DNA from: Bacteroidota bacterium | GTDB taxonomy: Bacteria; Bacteroidota; Bacteroidia; Sphingobacteriales; Sphingobacteriaceae | Assembly (NCBI GenBank): GCA_013288685.1 | Contig: JABDBM010000043.1 | Location: 64-33,206, forward strand | Length of the DNA: 33,143 bases | Direction of reading: 5' to 3' | Part shown: piece after piece, positions 8,054-15,672 of the stretch | How the letters are laid out: every line of letters begins with the position of its first letter | Numbering within the stretch: position 1 is the first letter of the stretch | Notes under the pieces: model-generated | What the model saw: the letters and a program-made list of their open reading frames with translations, nothing else | The model's database searches: none | What the model was told of the DNA's origin: nothing | Program-made: the position numbers and the translations under genes

Positions 8054-9505
8054 ATGAAAAAAATAAAGAGCCTTGCCTTGCTGTGTTTCGCAGTTTTTAT
8101 GCTCAACAACGTTGTGCACGCGCAGGAGCGCTACCAGGCCACCTGGGAATCCTTATCAAAATATAAAACTGCCGAATGGTTTCGCGATGCCAAGTTCGGG
8201 ATATTTATTCATTGGGGGGTATATTCTGTACCGGCGTTTGGGTCTGAATGGTATCCACGGCAAATGTACCAGGTGGGTTCTGATGAATACAAGCATCATA
8301 TCGCAACTTACGGTCCGCAGAGCAAATTTGGCTATAAGGACTTTATCCCGATGTTTAAAGCCGAAAAATTTGACCCGCAGGCTTGGGTGGCTTTATTTAA
8401 AAAAGCGGGCGCTAAATACGTGGTACCAGTGGCCGAGCATCACGATGGCTTTGCCATGTATAAAACCTCGTTGTCCAAATGGAATGCATTCGACATGGGG
8501 CCTCACCGCGATGTAGTAGGGGAACTGGCTGCCGAAGTCAAAAAACAGGGACTGATATTTGGGTTATCGTCGCACCGTATTGAACATTGGTTCTTTTTTA
8601 ACGGTGGTAAAAAGTTTGATTCGGATGTGCTGGACCCCAAGTTTGATAACTATTATGGTCCGGCGCACGAAGAAAATGAAACCATGTCGCCCGAGTATAT
8701 GAACGACTGGATGATGCGCGATATGGAACTGGTAAACAACTATCAGCCGCAATTGGTATGGTTCGACTGGTGGATTGAACAGCCGGCCTTAACGCCTTAT
8801 CGCAAATCGTTCGCTGCGTTTTATTATAACAAGGCGCAGGACTGGAATAAGGAAGTGGTAATCAATTATAAAAACAGCTCGTATCCGGATGGCGTTGCGG
8901 TGCTCGATTTGGAGCGCGGTAAGCTTGGTGCAATCCGCGAGCAAGCCTGGCAAACCGATGACGCATTAGGCAATCAGTCATGGGGATATACTACTACCAA
9001 TACGTTTAAGGATGCCCGCTACGTGGTCACCAATTTGGTTGATATCGTTAGTAAAAATGGCAACCTGCTGTTGAATATCGGCCCAAAATCCGATGGCACG
9101 ATAACCGATCAGGAAACAGCCGTACTGCTAAACACCGGCAAATGGCTTGCTATAAACGGAGATGCCATTTACGGCACCCGGCCCTGGAAAATTTATGGCG
9201 AAGGGCCGACTAAATCGGCCAGTGGCTCGTTTGCTGATCAGAAAGAACCTTTTACTGCTCATGACATCCGCTTTACTACTAAAGGTGATGTTTTATATGT
9301 TACTGCTTTAGGTTTGCCGACGACGCCGGTAAGTGTGAAGGCACTGTCCCTAAAATCAGGTAATGGTAAAATAAGATCTATTAAAATGCTGGGCAGCGAT
9401 CAAAAAATATCGTGGAAACAGAACGATGATGAACTGGTTATTGAACCATCAAAAAGTTATCCGGCGGAGTACGCGGTGAGTTACGTTGTGGCATTAGGTC
9501 ATTGA
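8054..9505 (+). CDS. Secreted alpha-L-fucosidase, GH29
   Basis: 483 residues with a signal peptide (MKKIKSLALLCFAVFMLNNVVHAQ, cleavage about 24). The GH29 barrel begins WFRDAKFGIFIHWGVYSVPAFGSEWYPRQMY (about 42-72). AEHHDGFAMY (127-136) forms part of the fucose site, and D238 in LVWFDWW is the expected nucleophile. NLLLNIGPKSDGTI, typical of the family, lies near 336-350. A smaller C-terminal beta domain follows (about 390-483). It releases alpha-linked fucose from glycans in the periplasm or outside. The acid/base residue in GH29 is poorly conserved and I do not assign it. The gene is monocistronic and flanked on both sides by inverted-repeat elements. Confidence 0.95.
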   Translation: MKKIKSLALLCFAVFMLNNVVHAQERYQATWESLSKYKTAEWFRDAKFGIFIHWGVYSVPAFGSEWYPRQMYQVGSDEYKHHIATYGPQSKFGYKDFIPMFKAEKFDPQAWVALFKKAGAKYVVPVAEHHDGFAMYKTSLSKWNAFDMGPHRDVVGELAAEVKKQGLIFGLSSHRIEHWFFFNGGKKFDSDVLDPKFDNYYGPAHEENETMSPEYMNDWMMRDMELVNNYQPQLVWFDWWIEQPALTPYRKSFAAFYYNKAQDWNKEVVINYKNSSYPDGVAVLDLERGKLGAIREQAWQTDDALGNQSWGYTTTNTFKDARYVVTNLVDIVSKNGNLLLNIGPKSDGTITDQETAVLLNTGKWLAINGDAIYGTRPWKIYGEGPTKSASGSFADQKEPFTAHDIRFTTKGDVLYVTALGLPTTPVSVKALSLKSGNGKIRSIKMLGSDQKISWKQNDDELVIEPSKSYPAEYAVSYVVALGH

Positions 9506-9545
9506 GTCATTGGTTGATGGGACGTAAAAAATGAAAAGTCCCAAT

Positions 9546-9768
9546 TATTGCCGTTGGCTTTAGCCAACGGTCGTTTATTTTACCCCAAAGGCTTTAGCCA
9601 AAATATACATCATGCCAAGGGGGTAGCACCTGAGGTATTGTTGATGTAAAGTAAGTGGGGAGTGTTTAGGACCGGTAAAACGAGCCATGATCGTTAGGTA
9701 TGTCGCCAATTTCGGCTAAAGTCGTTATTTTTGCTAATATTATCCGTTGGCTAAAGCCAACGGCAATA
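9546..9768. repeat. 223-bp inverted-repeat element B (non-coding)
   Basis: Perfect 25-bp arms at 9546-9570 and 9744-9768. Each arm is itself a hairpin, CCGTTGGCTTTAGCCAACGG or its complement. Degenerate copies of the motif lie just inside (GGCTTTAGCC near 9590, CGGCTAAAG near 9714), and ACATCA/TGATGT pairs near the centre. The 9506-9888 gap holds this element and nothing else that I can identify. Confidence 0.8.
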
Positions 9769-9888
9769 GGTAAAACGAAATTTGCTGACTGCAATATTTC
9801 AGTAAAAGCTTCATTGTTATCGCCAAAGTGGCAGCCAAAGGTTTTGCTTACAAACTTTGCACCAATGAACTAATGAACCAGTGAACAA

Positions 9889-10602
9889 ATGAACCAAATA
9901 TTTCGCTTCAAGCAATTCAGTGTCGACCAAAGCGGCTGTGCTATGAAAATCAATACCGATGGGGTATTGCTTGGCGCGATAACGGAGGCCGATGACCCGC
10001 TTTCTATTTTGGACATTGGCACGGGAACCGGCGTAATTGCTTTAATGCTTGCCCAGCGTTTTGCTAATGCCAAGGTGGATGCTGTTGAAATTGATTTGGA
10101 TGCTGCGCAAACTGCCGGGCGAAATTTCAATAATTCGCCGTTTGCTGAACGATTAACTTTGTATGCCGACGATTTTGAAATCTATTTCAATCAATTCGCC
10201 GAAAGGAAATATGATTTGATTGTATCTAACCCACCTTTTTATATTGATTCATTAAAATCGCCGGGGGCTAAAAAAACTTTGGCCAAGCATACCGATATTG
10301 ATTTTTTTGAGAGACTGATTAATGGAATTGCGGGTCATTTAATGCCTGATGGGTGTTGCTGGCTGATATTCCCGGCTACATCGGTTGAAATGGTTTTAGG
10401 TTTAGCAGAAGCGTGTTTGCTTTATCCTCAAAAGGTAATCAATGTTTTATCGTACCCACATTCGCCGGCGCACAGGGTTATAATATGTTTAGGTTTTGAT
10501 AGGGTATCGCCGCAAATAAGTAGTTTAACAATTTACAGGGAAATAGGAGTCTATTCTGACGAATATCAAGGCCTGCTTAAACCTTTTTTTTTAGCTTTTT
10601 AG
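9889..10602 (+). CDS. trmN6: tRNA1(Val) (adenine(37)-N6)-methyltransferase
   Basis: 237 residues. It transfers a methyl group from SAM to N6 of A37 in tRNA-Val. The N-terminus FRFKQFSVDQSGCAMKINTDGVLLGA is typical of the YfiC/TrmN6 group. SAM-binding motif LDIGTGTGVIALMLAQRF spans 41-58, with acidic E67. The catalytic NPPF motif of amino-methyltransferases is at 114-117. First gene of a tight cluster: the next gene starts one base after its stop. Confidence 0.92.
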   Translation: MNQIFRFKQFSVDQSGCAMKINTDGVLLGAITEADDPLSILDIGTGTGVIALMLAQRFANAKVDAVEIDLDAAQTAGRNFNNSPFAERLTLYADDFEIYFNQFAERKYDLIVSNPPFYIDSLKSPGAKKTLAKHTDIDFFERLINGIAGHLMPDGCCWLIFPATSVEMVLGLAEACLLYPQKVINVLSYPHSPAHRVIICLGFDRVSPQISSLTIYREIGVYSDEYQGLLKPFFLAF

Positions 10603-10603
10603 T

Positions 10604-10885
10604 ATGAAAATAGCTGCTATCATTTTAACTGTGATGTTGTTGATGCCCTTAGCGGCTAGTATTAATACTTTTTATGTTTTTTACTCATTTCGTAGTCCAT
10701 TCGTTCCTGACGGCACCTTTTACCTAATCGAAAGAGAATTGGTTTTCGACGCTATAATTTATTTCGTCATTTTCTTAACCGCCCTTTTTTTAACTATCAA
10801 ACAGAAATATATTGCTAACTGCATCTTATCCGGTTGCGTTATCGTTTTTATTATCGTCAAAAATTTATTTTTCTTCAACCACTAA
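10604..10885 (+). CDS. Small membrane protein, first of a similar pair
   Basis: 93 residues and three hydrophobic segments (about 3-22, 46-64 and 70-90), with a basic turn TIKQKYIAN between the last two. It starts one base after the trmN6 stop, so it is very likely co-transcribed. Not recognised. Its layout and length match the next gene (short start MKI, hydrophobic N-terminus, polar loop of about 20-25 residues, two more membrane segments, C-terminal His), suggesting an old tandem duplication. Confidence 0.7.
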   Translation: MKIAAIILTVMLLMPLAASINTFYVFYSFRSPFVPDGTFYLIERELVFDAIIYFVIFLTALFLTIKQKYIANCILSGCVIVFIIVKNLFFFNH

Positions 10886-10902
10886 CTTATCACCTTAGGA
10901 AA

Positions 10903-11193
10903 ATGAAAATCAAATCAGCAAGTTTAACAGCCTTATTAATAATACCGCTCGTATTAAGTTTGTCATCGGCCGGCATTTCGGTTGAACCCGGGTTTCATAC
11001 GCCGGTTATTACTATTATTGCATGGCAATCTATAAGTGTGGAATTAATTTATTTTATATTTTGGGTTGTTGCCATTTGCTTTCATTTTAAAAAAATGTAT
11101 CGCGAAAATACGGTGATGTGCACGACTTTAATTTCGGCTTACCTGTTGTTTGTGATTTTGCAGGGGGCTTTTCATTTATTTTTCCATGACTAA
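10903..11193 (+). CDS. Small membrane protein, second of a similar pair
   Basis: 96 residues and three hydrophobic segments (about 6-24, 38-60 and 68-92), with a basic turn HFKKMYREN. The ATG at 10903 is chosen: it gives a clean hydrophobic N-terminus, has AGGA just upstream, and avoids overlapping the previous gene, although the frame is open back to 10834. Its last 8 nt overlap the next gene. Function unknown; it resembles the preceding gene in architecture. Confidence 0.68.
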   Translation: MKIKSASLTALLIIPLVLSLSSAGISVEPGFHTPVITIIAWQSISVELIYFIFWVVAICFHFKKMYRENTVMCTTLISAYLLFVILQGAFHLFFHD

Positions 11194-11686
11194 AATAGGC
11201 CTGATATCCGATACCCACAGTTACCTTGACGATGCAGTTTTTAAACATTTTGAAAACTGCGACGAAATTTGGCATGCCGGCGATTTTGGCAGTATAGAAG
11301 TTGCCGATAAACTCGCCGCCTTTAAGCCTTTTAAAGGAGTATACGGCAATATCGACGGGCAGGATATTCGCATAGTTTACCCCGAAAACTTACGGTTTAA
11401 ATGCGAAAATGTGGATGTTTGGATAACCCATATCGGTGGTTATCCCGGCAAGTACAGTGCATTGGTACGGCCTGAGATTTATACCAATCCGCCCAAGCTG
11501 TTTATATGCGGCCATTCGCATATTTTAAAGGTAATTTATGATAAAAAAATCAACTGCCTGCACATAAACCCGGGCGCAGCGGGCAAACAAGGCTGGCAAA
11601 AGGTACGTACTTTGATACGGTTTGCGATTAATGATGATAAAATCCAGGATTTACAGATTATTGAATTGGGTGCCGGTTTGCAGTGA
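11186..11686 (+). CDS. Metallophosphoesterase, YfcE/MJ0936 family
   Basis: 166 residues, a compact calcineurin-like phosphoesterase. Metal ligands in the usual order are D9 and H11 (ISDTHS), D33 (AGDFGS), N55 (GNID), H82 (ITHIGG), and H110 with H112 (CGHSH). This is the cytoplasmic YfcE-type layout with no signal peptide. It probably hydrolyses phosphodiesters; the natural substrate is unknown for most members. It overlaps the preceding small membrane gene by 8 nt, so translation is probably coupled. A hairpin with a T-tract follows at 11761-11804. Confidence 0.92.
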   Translation: MTKIGLISDTHSYLDDAVFKHFENCDEIWHAGDFGSIEVADKLAAFKPFKGVYGNIDGQDIRIVYPENLRFKCENVDVWITHIGGYPGKYSALVRPEIYTNPPKLFICGHSHILKVIYDKKINCLHINPGAAGKQGWQKVRTLIRFAINDDKIQDLQIIELGAGLQ

Positions 11687-11760
11687 CCAGTTGGCAGTTT
11701 GCGGCGGATTTGCAGTTCAAATATACCCATGACTCCTTGCCAGGAAGCAGACCGACAAAT

Positions 11761-11804
11761 ATATCTGCCAAAAGTGGGTTAACACATTTTGGTAGATATT
11801 TTTT
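11761..11804 (+). terminator. Terminator after phosphoesterase gene
   Basis: ATATCTGCCAAAA (11761-11773) pairs with TTTTGGTAGATAT (11787-11799) with one G-U pair and a 13-nt loop, followed by six T residues. It closes the trmN6 cluster. Confidence 0.75.
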
Positions 11805-11894
11805 AATAACTACCTGATTGTAAGTATTTTAACTAAAATAATATTGAAAATTGTGTTAACCTTTGTAAACCATGATTTGGGGTGAGCAAGGTTT

Positions 11895-12365
11895 CTATAA
11901 CAAATTGGCTTTCCCCGATTCCATTTCAAAAACGGAATCAATTAATAAACCCTTTTGTTTACCTGCCATCACCGCCAAAACATCGCAGCGCTCATTTTCG
12001 GGGTGACCATTATGGCCGCGCACCCATACAAATTTTACTTTATGCAGCTTGCTTACGTCGAGGTAACGCAACCACAGGTCCTTATTTTTTTTTCCTGCGA
12101 AGCCTTTTGCTACCCAGCCATTCAGCCAGCGTTTTTCGATGGAGTCAATTACATATTTTGAATCGGAATAGATGGTAACGTCCTGGTTGGGACTTTTTAG
12201 TGCTTCGAGCCCTTTAATAACGGCAAGCAGCTCCATACGGTTATTGGTGGTTTTGCGGAACCCTTCAGCCAATTCTTTATAATGTTGCCCCGAACGAAGG
12301 ATTACGCCATATCCCCCCGGTCCCGGGTTGCCACTTGATGCACCGTCTGTAAATATTTCGATCAT
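11895..12365 (-). CDS. rnhA: Ribonuclease HI
   Basis: 156 residues. It cuts the RNA strand of RNA-DNA hybrids. All four catalytic acids are present: D7 (FTDGASSGNPGPGG), E45 (NRMELLA), D68 (YSDSKY) and D128 (NERCDVLA), plus the loop histidine H118 (RGHNGH). The length and the lack of an N-terminal hybrid-binding domain fit bacterial RNase HI. It reads toward the trmN6 cluster. A perfect -7 box lies at 12392-12399 on the minus strand, with a C5/G5 palindrome inside the leader. Confidence 0.96.
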   Translation of the reverse strand: MIEIFTDGASSGNPGPGGYGVILRSGQHYKELAEGFRKTTNNRMELLAVIKGLEALKSPNQDVTIYSDSKYVIDSIEKRWLNGWVAKGFAGKKNKDLWLRYLDVSKLHKVKFVWVRGHNGHPENERCDVLAVMAGKQKGLLIDSVFEMESGKANLL

Positions 12366-12367
12366 AA

Positions 12368-12390
12368 CCCCCTAACCCCCTGAAGGGGGA
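12368..12390. repeat. C5/G5 palindromic repeat, rnhA leader copy
   Basis: CCCCCTAACCCCCTGAAGGGGGA, whose core CCCCCTGAAGGGGG is a hairpin. It lies between the rnhA start and its -7 box. A diverged inverted copy occurs at 12451-12473. Similar C5/G5 palindromes are common in Bacteroidota intergenic DNA. Confidence 0.7.
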
Positions 12391-12391
12391 A

Positions 12392-12399
12392 CAAAAGTA
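12392..12399 (-). promoter_or_regulatory. -7 box for rnhA
   Basis: TACTTTTG on the minus strand matches TAnnTTTG exactly, 26 nt before the start codon. No good -33 box is seen at 19 nt spacing. Confidence 0.5.
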
Positions 12400-12450
12400 A
12401 CAAATTTGTATTCATTTGGTGAGATACCGCAAACAATTAATCGTTTTCCC

Positions 12451-12473
12451 TCCCCCTTTAGGGGGCCGGGGGG
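12451..12473. repeat. C5/G5 palindromic repeat overlapping the copA stop
   Basis: The inverted partner of 12368-12390 (core CCCCCTTTAGGGGG). The minus-strand reading through it supplies the last codons and stop of the copper ATPase (SPPAP-stop). Confidence 0.7.
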
Positions 12474-14560
12474 CTAAGCTTTTTGCTTTTCAGCCGCAAC
12501 GAATTCCCAATCACCACCACATCCGAAAACGCCATGGCAAAGGCCCCCACCATCGGGTTTAAAAAGCCCAAAGCGGCTATCGGAATGGCTACCACATTAT
12601 AAGCGAAGGCCCAAAACAGGTTTTGTTTGATAGTGATCAGCGTATGCTTGCTGATCTGCAAAAATTTAACAACAGAATGCAGATCGGTATTCAATAATAT
12701 CACCCTGGCCGACTGGATGGCAACCTGGCTGGCGTCATTCATCGAAACGCCTACATCTGCTTTGGTTAAGGCAGGGGCATCGTTTATGCCATCGCCTATC
12801 ATAATGGTTTTGCCTTTTTGTTTGTAGATGTCTATAACAGTCAACTTTTCATCGGGTAATTTTTCAGAATGTACTTCGTCAATGCCTATCAGTTTAGCAA
12901 CTTTTTGACAGCGGTTTTCCCTGTCGCCACTGAGCAAAACGGGGATGATATTCATTTTTTTTAGCTGCGTAATTAATGCAGCAGCTTCGGGTTTAATTTC
13001 ATCATCAATGGCTATTTGAGCCAGTAATTGCTGATTTTTGTACAGCGAGAGGTTAAACTCGTTTTCGGCAGTGGATTTGGCAGTGCCTAAAAAATAATGG
13101 TTGCCGTCCACGTCCTCGGCCCGCATACCCAGCCCTTTTTCTTCGCTCGCTGTTTTCAATATCAAACGGGTTTGCGGTAACAATTTTAAGCCGTTAAGCA
13201 ATGATTTGGCTATTGGGTGGTTGGATCGTTCTTCAATAGCGGTAATAATGCCTCTTACCTGCTCGATAGTAGTGTTTCCTTCGGTTTTTATATCGTTAAT
13301 ACGGAACTTTCCGGTGGTTAAGGTCCCGGTTTTATCAAACACTACATATTTGGTGTTGGCTACGGCCTCAATGGTGTCGCCACCTTTAATCAATATACCA
13401 TTTTTTGCAGCACGGCCCAGGCCAACCATTACGGCAGTAGGAGTCGCCAATCCCATAGCACAGGGGCAGGAAATTACCAATACAGCAATGGCATTCATCA
13501 GCGCAATTTGCAGTGTTGTGTGAACCGCAAAGTAGGTAACAACAAACGTTACCAACGAGATAAATATAACGGCCGGTACAAATACCGAAGCTACTTTATC
13601 GCCCAGTTTTTGCACTGGTGGTTTGGCAGCTTGTGCTTTCTTCATCAGTTCAATAACTTGCGACAGTACGGTGTTTGAGCCTACTTTGGTGGCAATCATC
13701 CTGAAGTTACCGTGCTGCACAATGGTGCCGCCAATAACCTTATCGTATTTTGTTTTTTCAACAGGGATGCTTTCGCCGGTAAGCATGGCTTCGTCAACAG
13801 ATGCATCACCCGATAGTATTTCACCATCAACAGGTATTTTATCACCGGTGTTTACCAGCAAGGTATCGCCGGGGCGTACCTCTTTAGCGCTGACTACCTC
13901 GATCCCGCCATTAACTACCAAATTGGCATTAACCTGCTGAATTTTTATCAAATCTTTCACCGCAGATGTTGTTTGGGTAACAGACCTTTTCTCTAATACA
14001 TTACCCAGCAATACCAGTGTAATGATAGTAGCGCAGGTTTCATAAAACAAGTATTTGTCGCCCAGGTTCTCAATGGTGCCAATCAGGCTATATATAAACG
14101 CGGCAGACGATCCTACAAATATCAATACATCCATATTAGGTACACCGCCTCTTATCGAGTTAATAGCGCTTTTGCCAAAATGCAGGCATCCTACTAAAAA
14201 AACCGGTAAGCACAATAATAATTGCACCGTTGGCAATTGTAAAAAATGCCACGGCAAAACCATGTGCGCCAGCAGCGGAATAGTTAATATTGCGCAGAAA
14301 AGGAACTTATTCTCTACCTTTTCATAAAAGGGCGCAGTATGCGTTGCCGGGTCATCCACTACCTTGAAGCCTAATCCCTCAATATCTTTGATGATATCAG
14401 GGATAGCTACCGAATGGGTGTTCGAAAACTTTACTTCCTCGCCCGCAAAATCAACCAATATATTTTGCAGCCCTTTCTTCTCCAGTAATTTATGTATAGA
14501 CAGGGCGCAGTTATTGCAGTGCATCCCTGTAACGTTTAGTTCAACTAATTGCTCGCTCAT
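12458..14560 (-). CDS. copA: Copper-translocating P1B-type ATPase
   Basis: 700 residues. It exports Cu(I) across the inner membrane using ATP. One N-terminal heavy-metal domain carries GMHCNNC (C15, C18). Eight hydrophobic segments are expected, with the CPC copper motif at 365-367 (SCPCAMGLATP). The actuator TGES is at 261-264, the phosphorylation site D409 lies in DKTGTLT, the SNHP motif of P1B pumps is at 446-449, and GDGINDAP starts at 589. CPC plus HP supports Cu(I), although silver cannot be excluded. A TACATTTG box sits 4 nt before the ATG, and the final SPPAP residues are encoded within a palindromic repeat. No copper chaperone or CueR-type regulator is adjacent. Confidence 0.95.
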   Translation of the reverse strand: MSEQLVELNVTGMHCNNCALSIHKLLEKKGLQNILVDFAGEEVKFSNTHSVAIPDIIKDIEGLGFKVVDDPATHTAPFYEKVENKFLFCAILTIPLLAHMVLPWHFLQLPTVQLLLCLPVFLVGCLHFGKSAINSIRGGVPNMDVLIFVGSSAAFIYSLIGTIENLGDKYLFYETCATIITLVLLGNVLEKRSVTQTTSAVKDLIKIQQVNANLVVNGGIEVVSAKEVRPGDTLLVNTGDKIPVDGEILSGDASVDEAMLTGESIPVEKTKYDKVIGGTIVQHGNFRMIATKVGSNTVLSQVIELMKKAQAAKPPVQKLGDKVASVFVPAVIFISLVTFVVTYFAVHTTLQIALMNAIAVLVISCPCAMGLATPTAVMVGLGRAAKNGILIKGGDTIEAVANTKYVVFDKTGTLTTGKFRINDIKTEGNTTIEQVRGIITAIEERSNHPIAKSLLNGLKLLPQTRLILKTASEEKGLGMRAEDVDGNHYFLGTAKSTAENEFNLSLYKNQQLLAQIAIDDEIKPEAAALITQLKKMNIIPVLLSGDRENRCQKVAKLIGIDEVHSEKLPDEKLTVIDIYKQKGKTIMIGDGINDAPALTKADVGVSMNDASQVAIQSARVILLNTDLHSVVKFLQISKHTLITIKQNLFWAFAYNVVAIPIAALGFLNPMVGAFAMAFSDVVVIGNSLRLKSKKLSPPAP

Positions 14561-14564
14561 GTTA

Positions 14565-14572
14565 CAAATGTA
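14565..14572 (-). promoter_or_regulatory. -7 box directly before copA
   Basis: TACATTTG on the minus strand matches TAnnTTTG exactly and ends 4 nt before the ATG, so the transcript may begin at or within a few bases of the start codon. The upstream -33 region is weak. Confidence 0.55.
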
Positions 14573-14625
14573 CCTATAGATAAAGGTTAGCGGGTAAACC
14601 GATTGTAATATTAAGGGCGGGGAAA

Positions 14626-14752
14626 GGTTGTAGTTGTTGTAAGTGTTGTAGTTGTTGAAAAAGATTAAGCAGCTGTGACATTATAACCTGTTGCCCTATA
14701 ACCTTTACAACTTTTACAGCCCTCATTTACAACCTCTGCAACCTTTCTTCAA
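14626..14752. repeat. Low-complexity GTTGTA/TACAAC imperfect inverted repeat
   Basis: TTGTAGTTGTTG occurs twice, at 14628-14639 and 14646-14657. Opposite-sense ACAAC/GCAACC-rich sequence lies at 14700-14752. The two sides can form an imperfect long stem. It fills the gap between copA and tRNA-His. Confidence 0.5.
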
Positions 14753-14769
14753 CTAAAAAGAAAAAAGAC

Positions 14770-14800
14770 TTTGCAAATAACCGGGAGATTCTTATTTTTG
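14770..14800 (+). promoter_or_regulatory. Promoter of tRNA-His
   Basis: TTTG (14770-14773), a 19-nt spacer, then TATTTTTG (14793-14800): an exact match to the Bacteroidota TTTG-N19-TAnnTTTG promoter. The tRNA begins 13 nt later. Confidence 0.85.
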
Positions 14801-14813
14801 CAGTCCCCAACAC

Positions 14814-14888
14814 GGTAGATGTAGCTCAGTTGGTTAGAGCATCGGTTTGTGGTACCGAGGGTCGTGGGTTCGAGCCCCATCATTTACC
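14814..14888 (+). tRNA. tRNA-His (anticodon GTG)
   Basis: Full cloverleaf. Acceptor GTAGATG pairs with CATTTAC, with the extra 5' G-1 (14814) facing C73 (14888) that marks tRNA-His. D-arm GCTC/GAGC, anticodon stem TCGGT (14842-14846) and ACCGA (14854-14858) with loop TTGTGGT and anticodon GTG at 14849-14851, and T-arm with loop TTCGAGC. A complete 3' CCA is not encoded after C73. Confidence 0.95.
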
Positions 14889-14891
14889 CAG

Positions 14892-14925
14892 GCGCCTTTC
14901 ATGAAAATGGAAGGCGCTTTTTATT
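14892..14925 (+). terminator. Terminator of tRNA-His
   Basis: GCGCCTTTCAT (14892-14902) and ATGGAAGGCGC (14907-14917) with a GAAA tetraloop, then a T-rich tail. The same CAT-GAAA-ATG tip recurs at 15587-15614. Confidence 0.9.
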
Positions 14926-14954
14926 TTATAAAATATTCAATAAATAAGATTGAG

Positions 14955-15386
14955 TCAAAGCACATGTATTTCATTTAACTCGAGTGTTGTAAAATAATCT
15001 GACTTGAGAATTTTAAAAGTTGCAGTGAGATCACTCCATTTACCGTCTATTGGCAGATCATAACAGGCGTCCCCAATAACTAAATAGGTCAAGTCTGTAT
15101 ATTCTCTTGGTGTATCAAATAGGTCGATATCCTTGTAATGCCTACTAGTTTCATGAATTGCAAAATTCCATTTAGTTACTAAACATTTTTCGGATATTTC
15201 ATTATCAAAAGGTAGGCCATAACCGTTAATAATATTCTCTATAGATTCGGGGGACCACTGATAGTATTGATCATGAAGTGTGAAGTCAAATGCTTCAGAA
15301 TACTTTTTTTCTGCTAAAAGATCCATCCATGCAAGGATCGCATTTTCAATGTCCGTTTTCGTTGCCGGATTTTTCAGTTCTACCAT
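14955..15386 (-). CDS. Hypothetical protein, 143 residues, possibly immunity-like
   Basis: Starts MVELKNPATKTDIENAILAW when the ATG at 15386 is used. The frame is open to 15422, but that adds a 12-residue stretch rich in Phe, Tyr and Lys encoded by AT-rich leader DNA. Acidic, soluble, no signal peptide. Ends LTATFKILKSDYFTTLELNEIHVL. A YYQWSPESIENIINGYGLPF segment lies in the middle. I do not recognise the family with confidence. Small acidic orphan proteins of this kind near tRNA genes are often immunity proteins of lost toxins, but that is inference from size and context. It reads toward tRNA-His. Confidence 0.7.
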   Translation of the reverse strand: MVELKNPATKTDIENAILAWMDLLAEKKYSEAFDFTLHDQYYQWSPESIENIINGYGLPFDNEISEKCLVTKWNFAIHETSRHYKDIDLFDTPREYTDLTYLVIGDACYDLPIDGKWSDLTATFKILKSDYFTTLELNEIHVL

Positions 15387-15554
15387 TTTAAATTTTATAT
15401 AATAGAAAAACAAATTAAACAATTAAAAATGTTTCCGAATAAAAATGTGACTTATTCAAAAACAGTGTAAGACTTAGAAATCTGTTATCAGTCGGTTCGA
15501 CCTTACACCATGAACGTTTCTAAATTCGTGCTATTTTCTGTAAATCAGCTATAA

Positions 15555-15586
15555 ACTGGTTCGAAATCAGGCCCATGACCGACCCG
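15555..15586 (+). other. Possible decayed tRNA 3' end or attachment-site scar
   Basis: GGTTCGAAATCAGGCCCATG and the following ACCGACCC resemble the tRNA-His 3' end (GGTTCGA, CCCATCA, ACCC) with an extra 5-nt stretch. A terminator with the same tip as that of tRNA-His follows directly. No cloverleaf can be drawn. Confidence 0.3.
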
Positions 15587-15621
15587 AAAGCCTCTCATGA
15601 AAATGGGAGGCTTTTTTATTT
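15587..15621 (+). terminator. Orphan terminator with GAAA tetraloop
   Basis: AAAGCCTCTCAT (15587-15598) and ATGGGAGGCTTT (15603-15614) with a GAAA loop and a T-rich tail. No plus-strand gene precedes it. It resembles the tRNA-His terminator. Confidence 0.8.
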
Positions 15622-15672
15622 TTGTGATTTTCAGTTTATTGCAGATTCGTGCAAGATCCCGGTGCGCAGATC

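Noticed and set aside
8073..8516. 147-codon alternative frame inside the fucosidase gene
   Set aside because: Overlaps the well-supported GH29 catalytic region and has no recognisable domain.
10834..10902. Upstream start for the second small membrane protein
   Set aside because: The extension overlaps the previous gene by 52 nt and lacks a hydrophobic signal start; 10903 has a better upstream AGGA.
13101..13523. 140-codon open frame opposite copA
   Set aside because: Antisense shadow; the copA motifs DKTGT and CPC fix the true frame.
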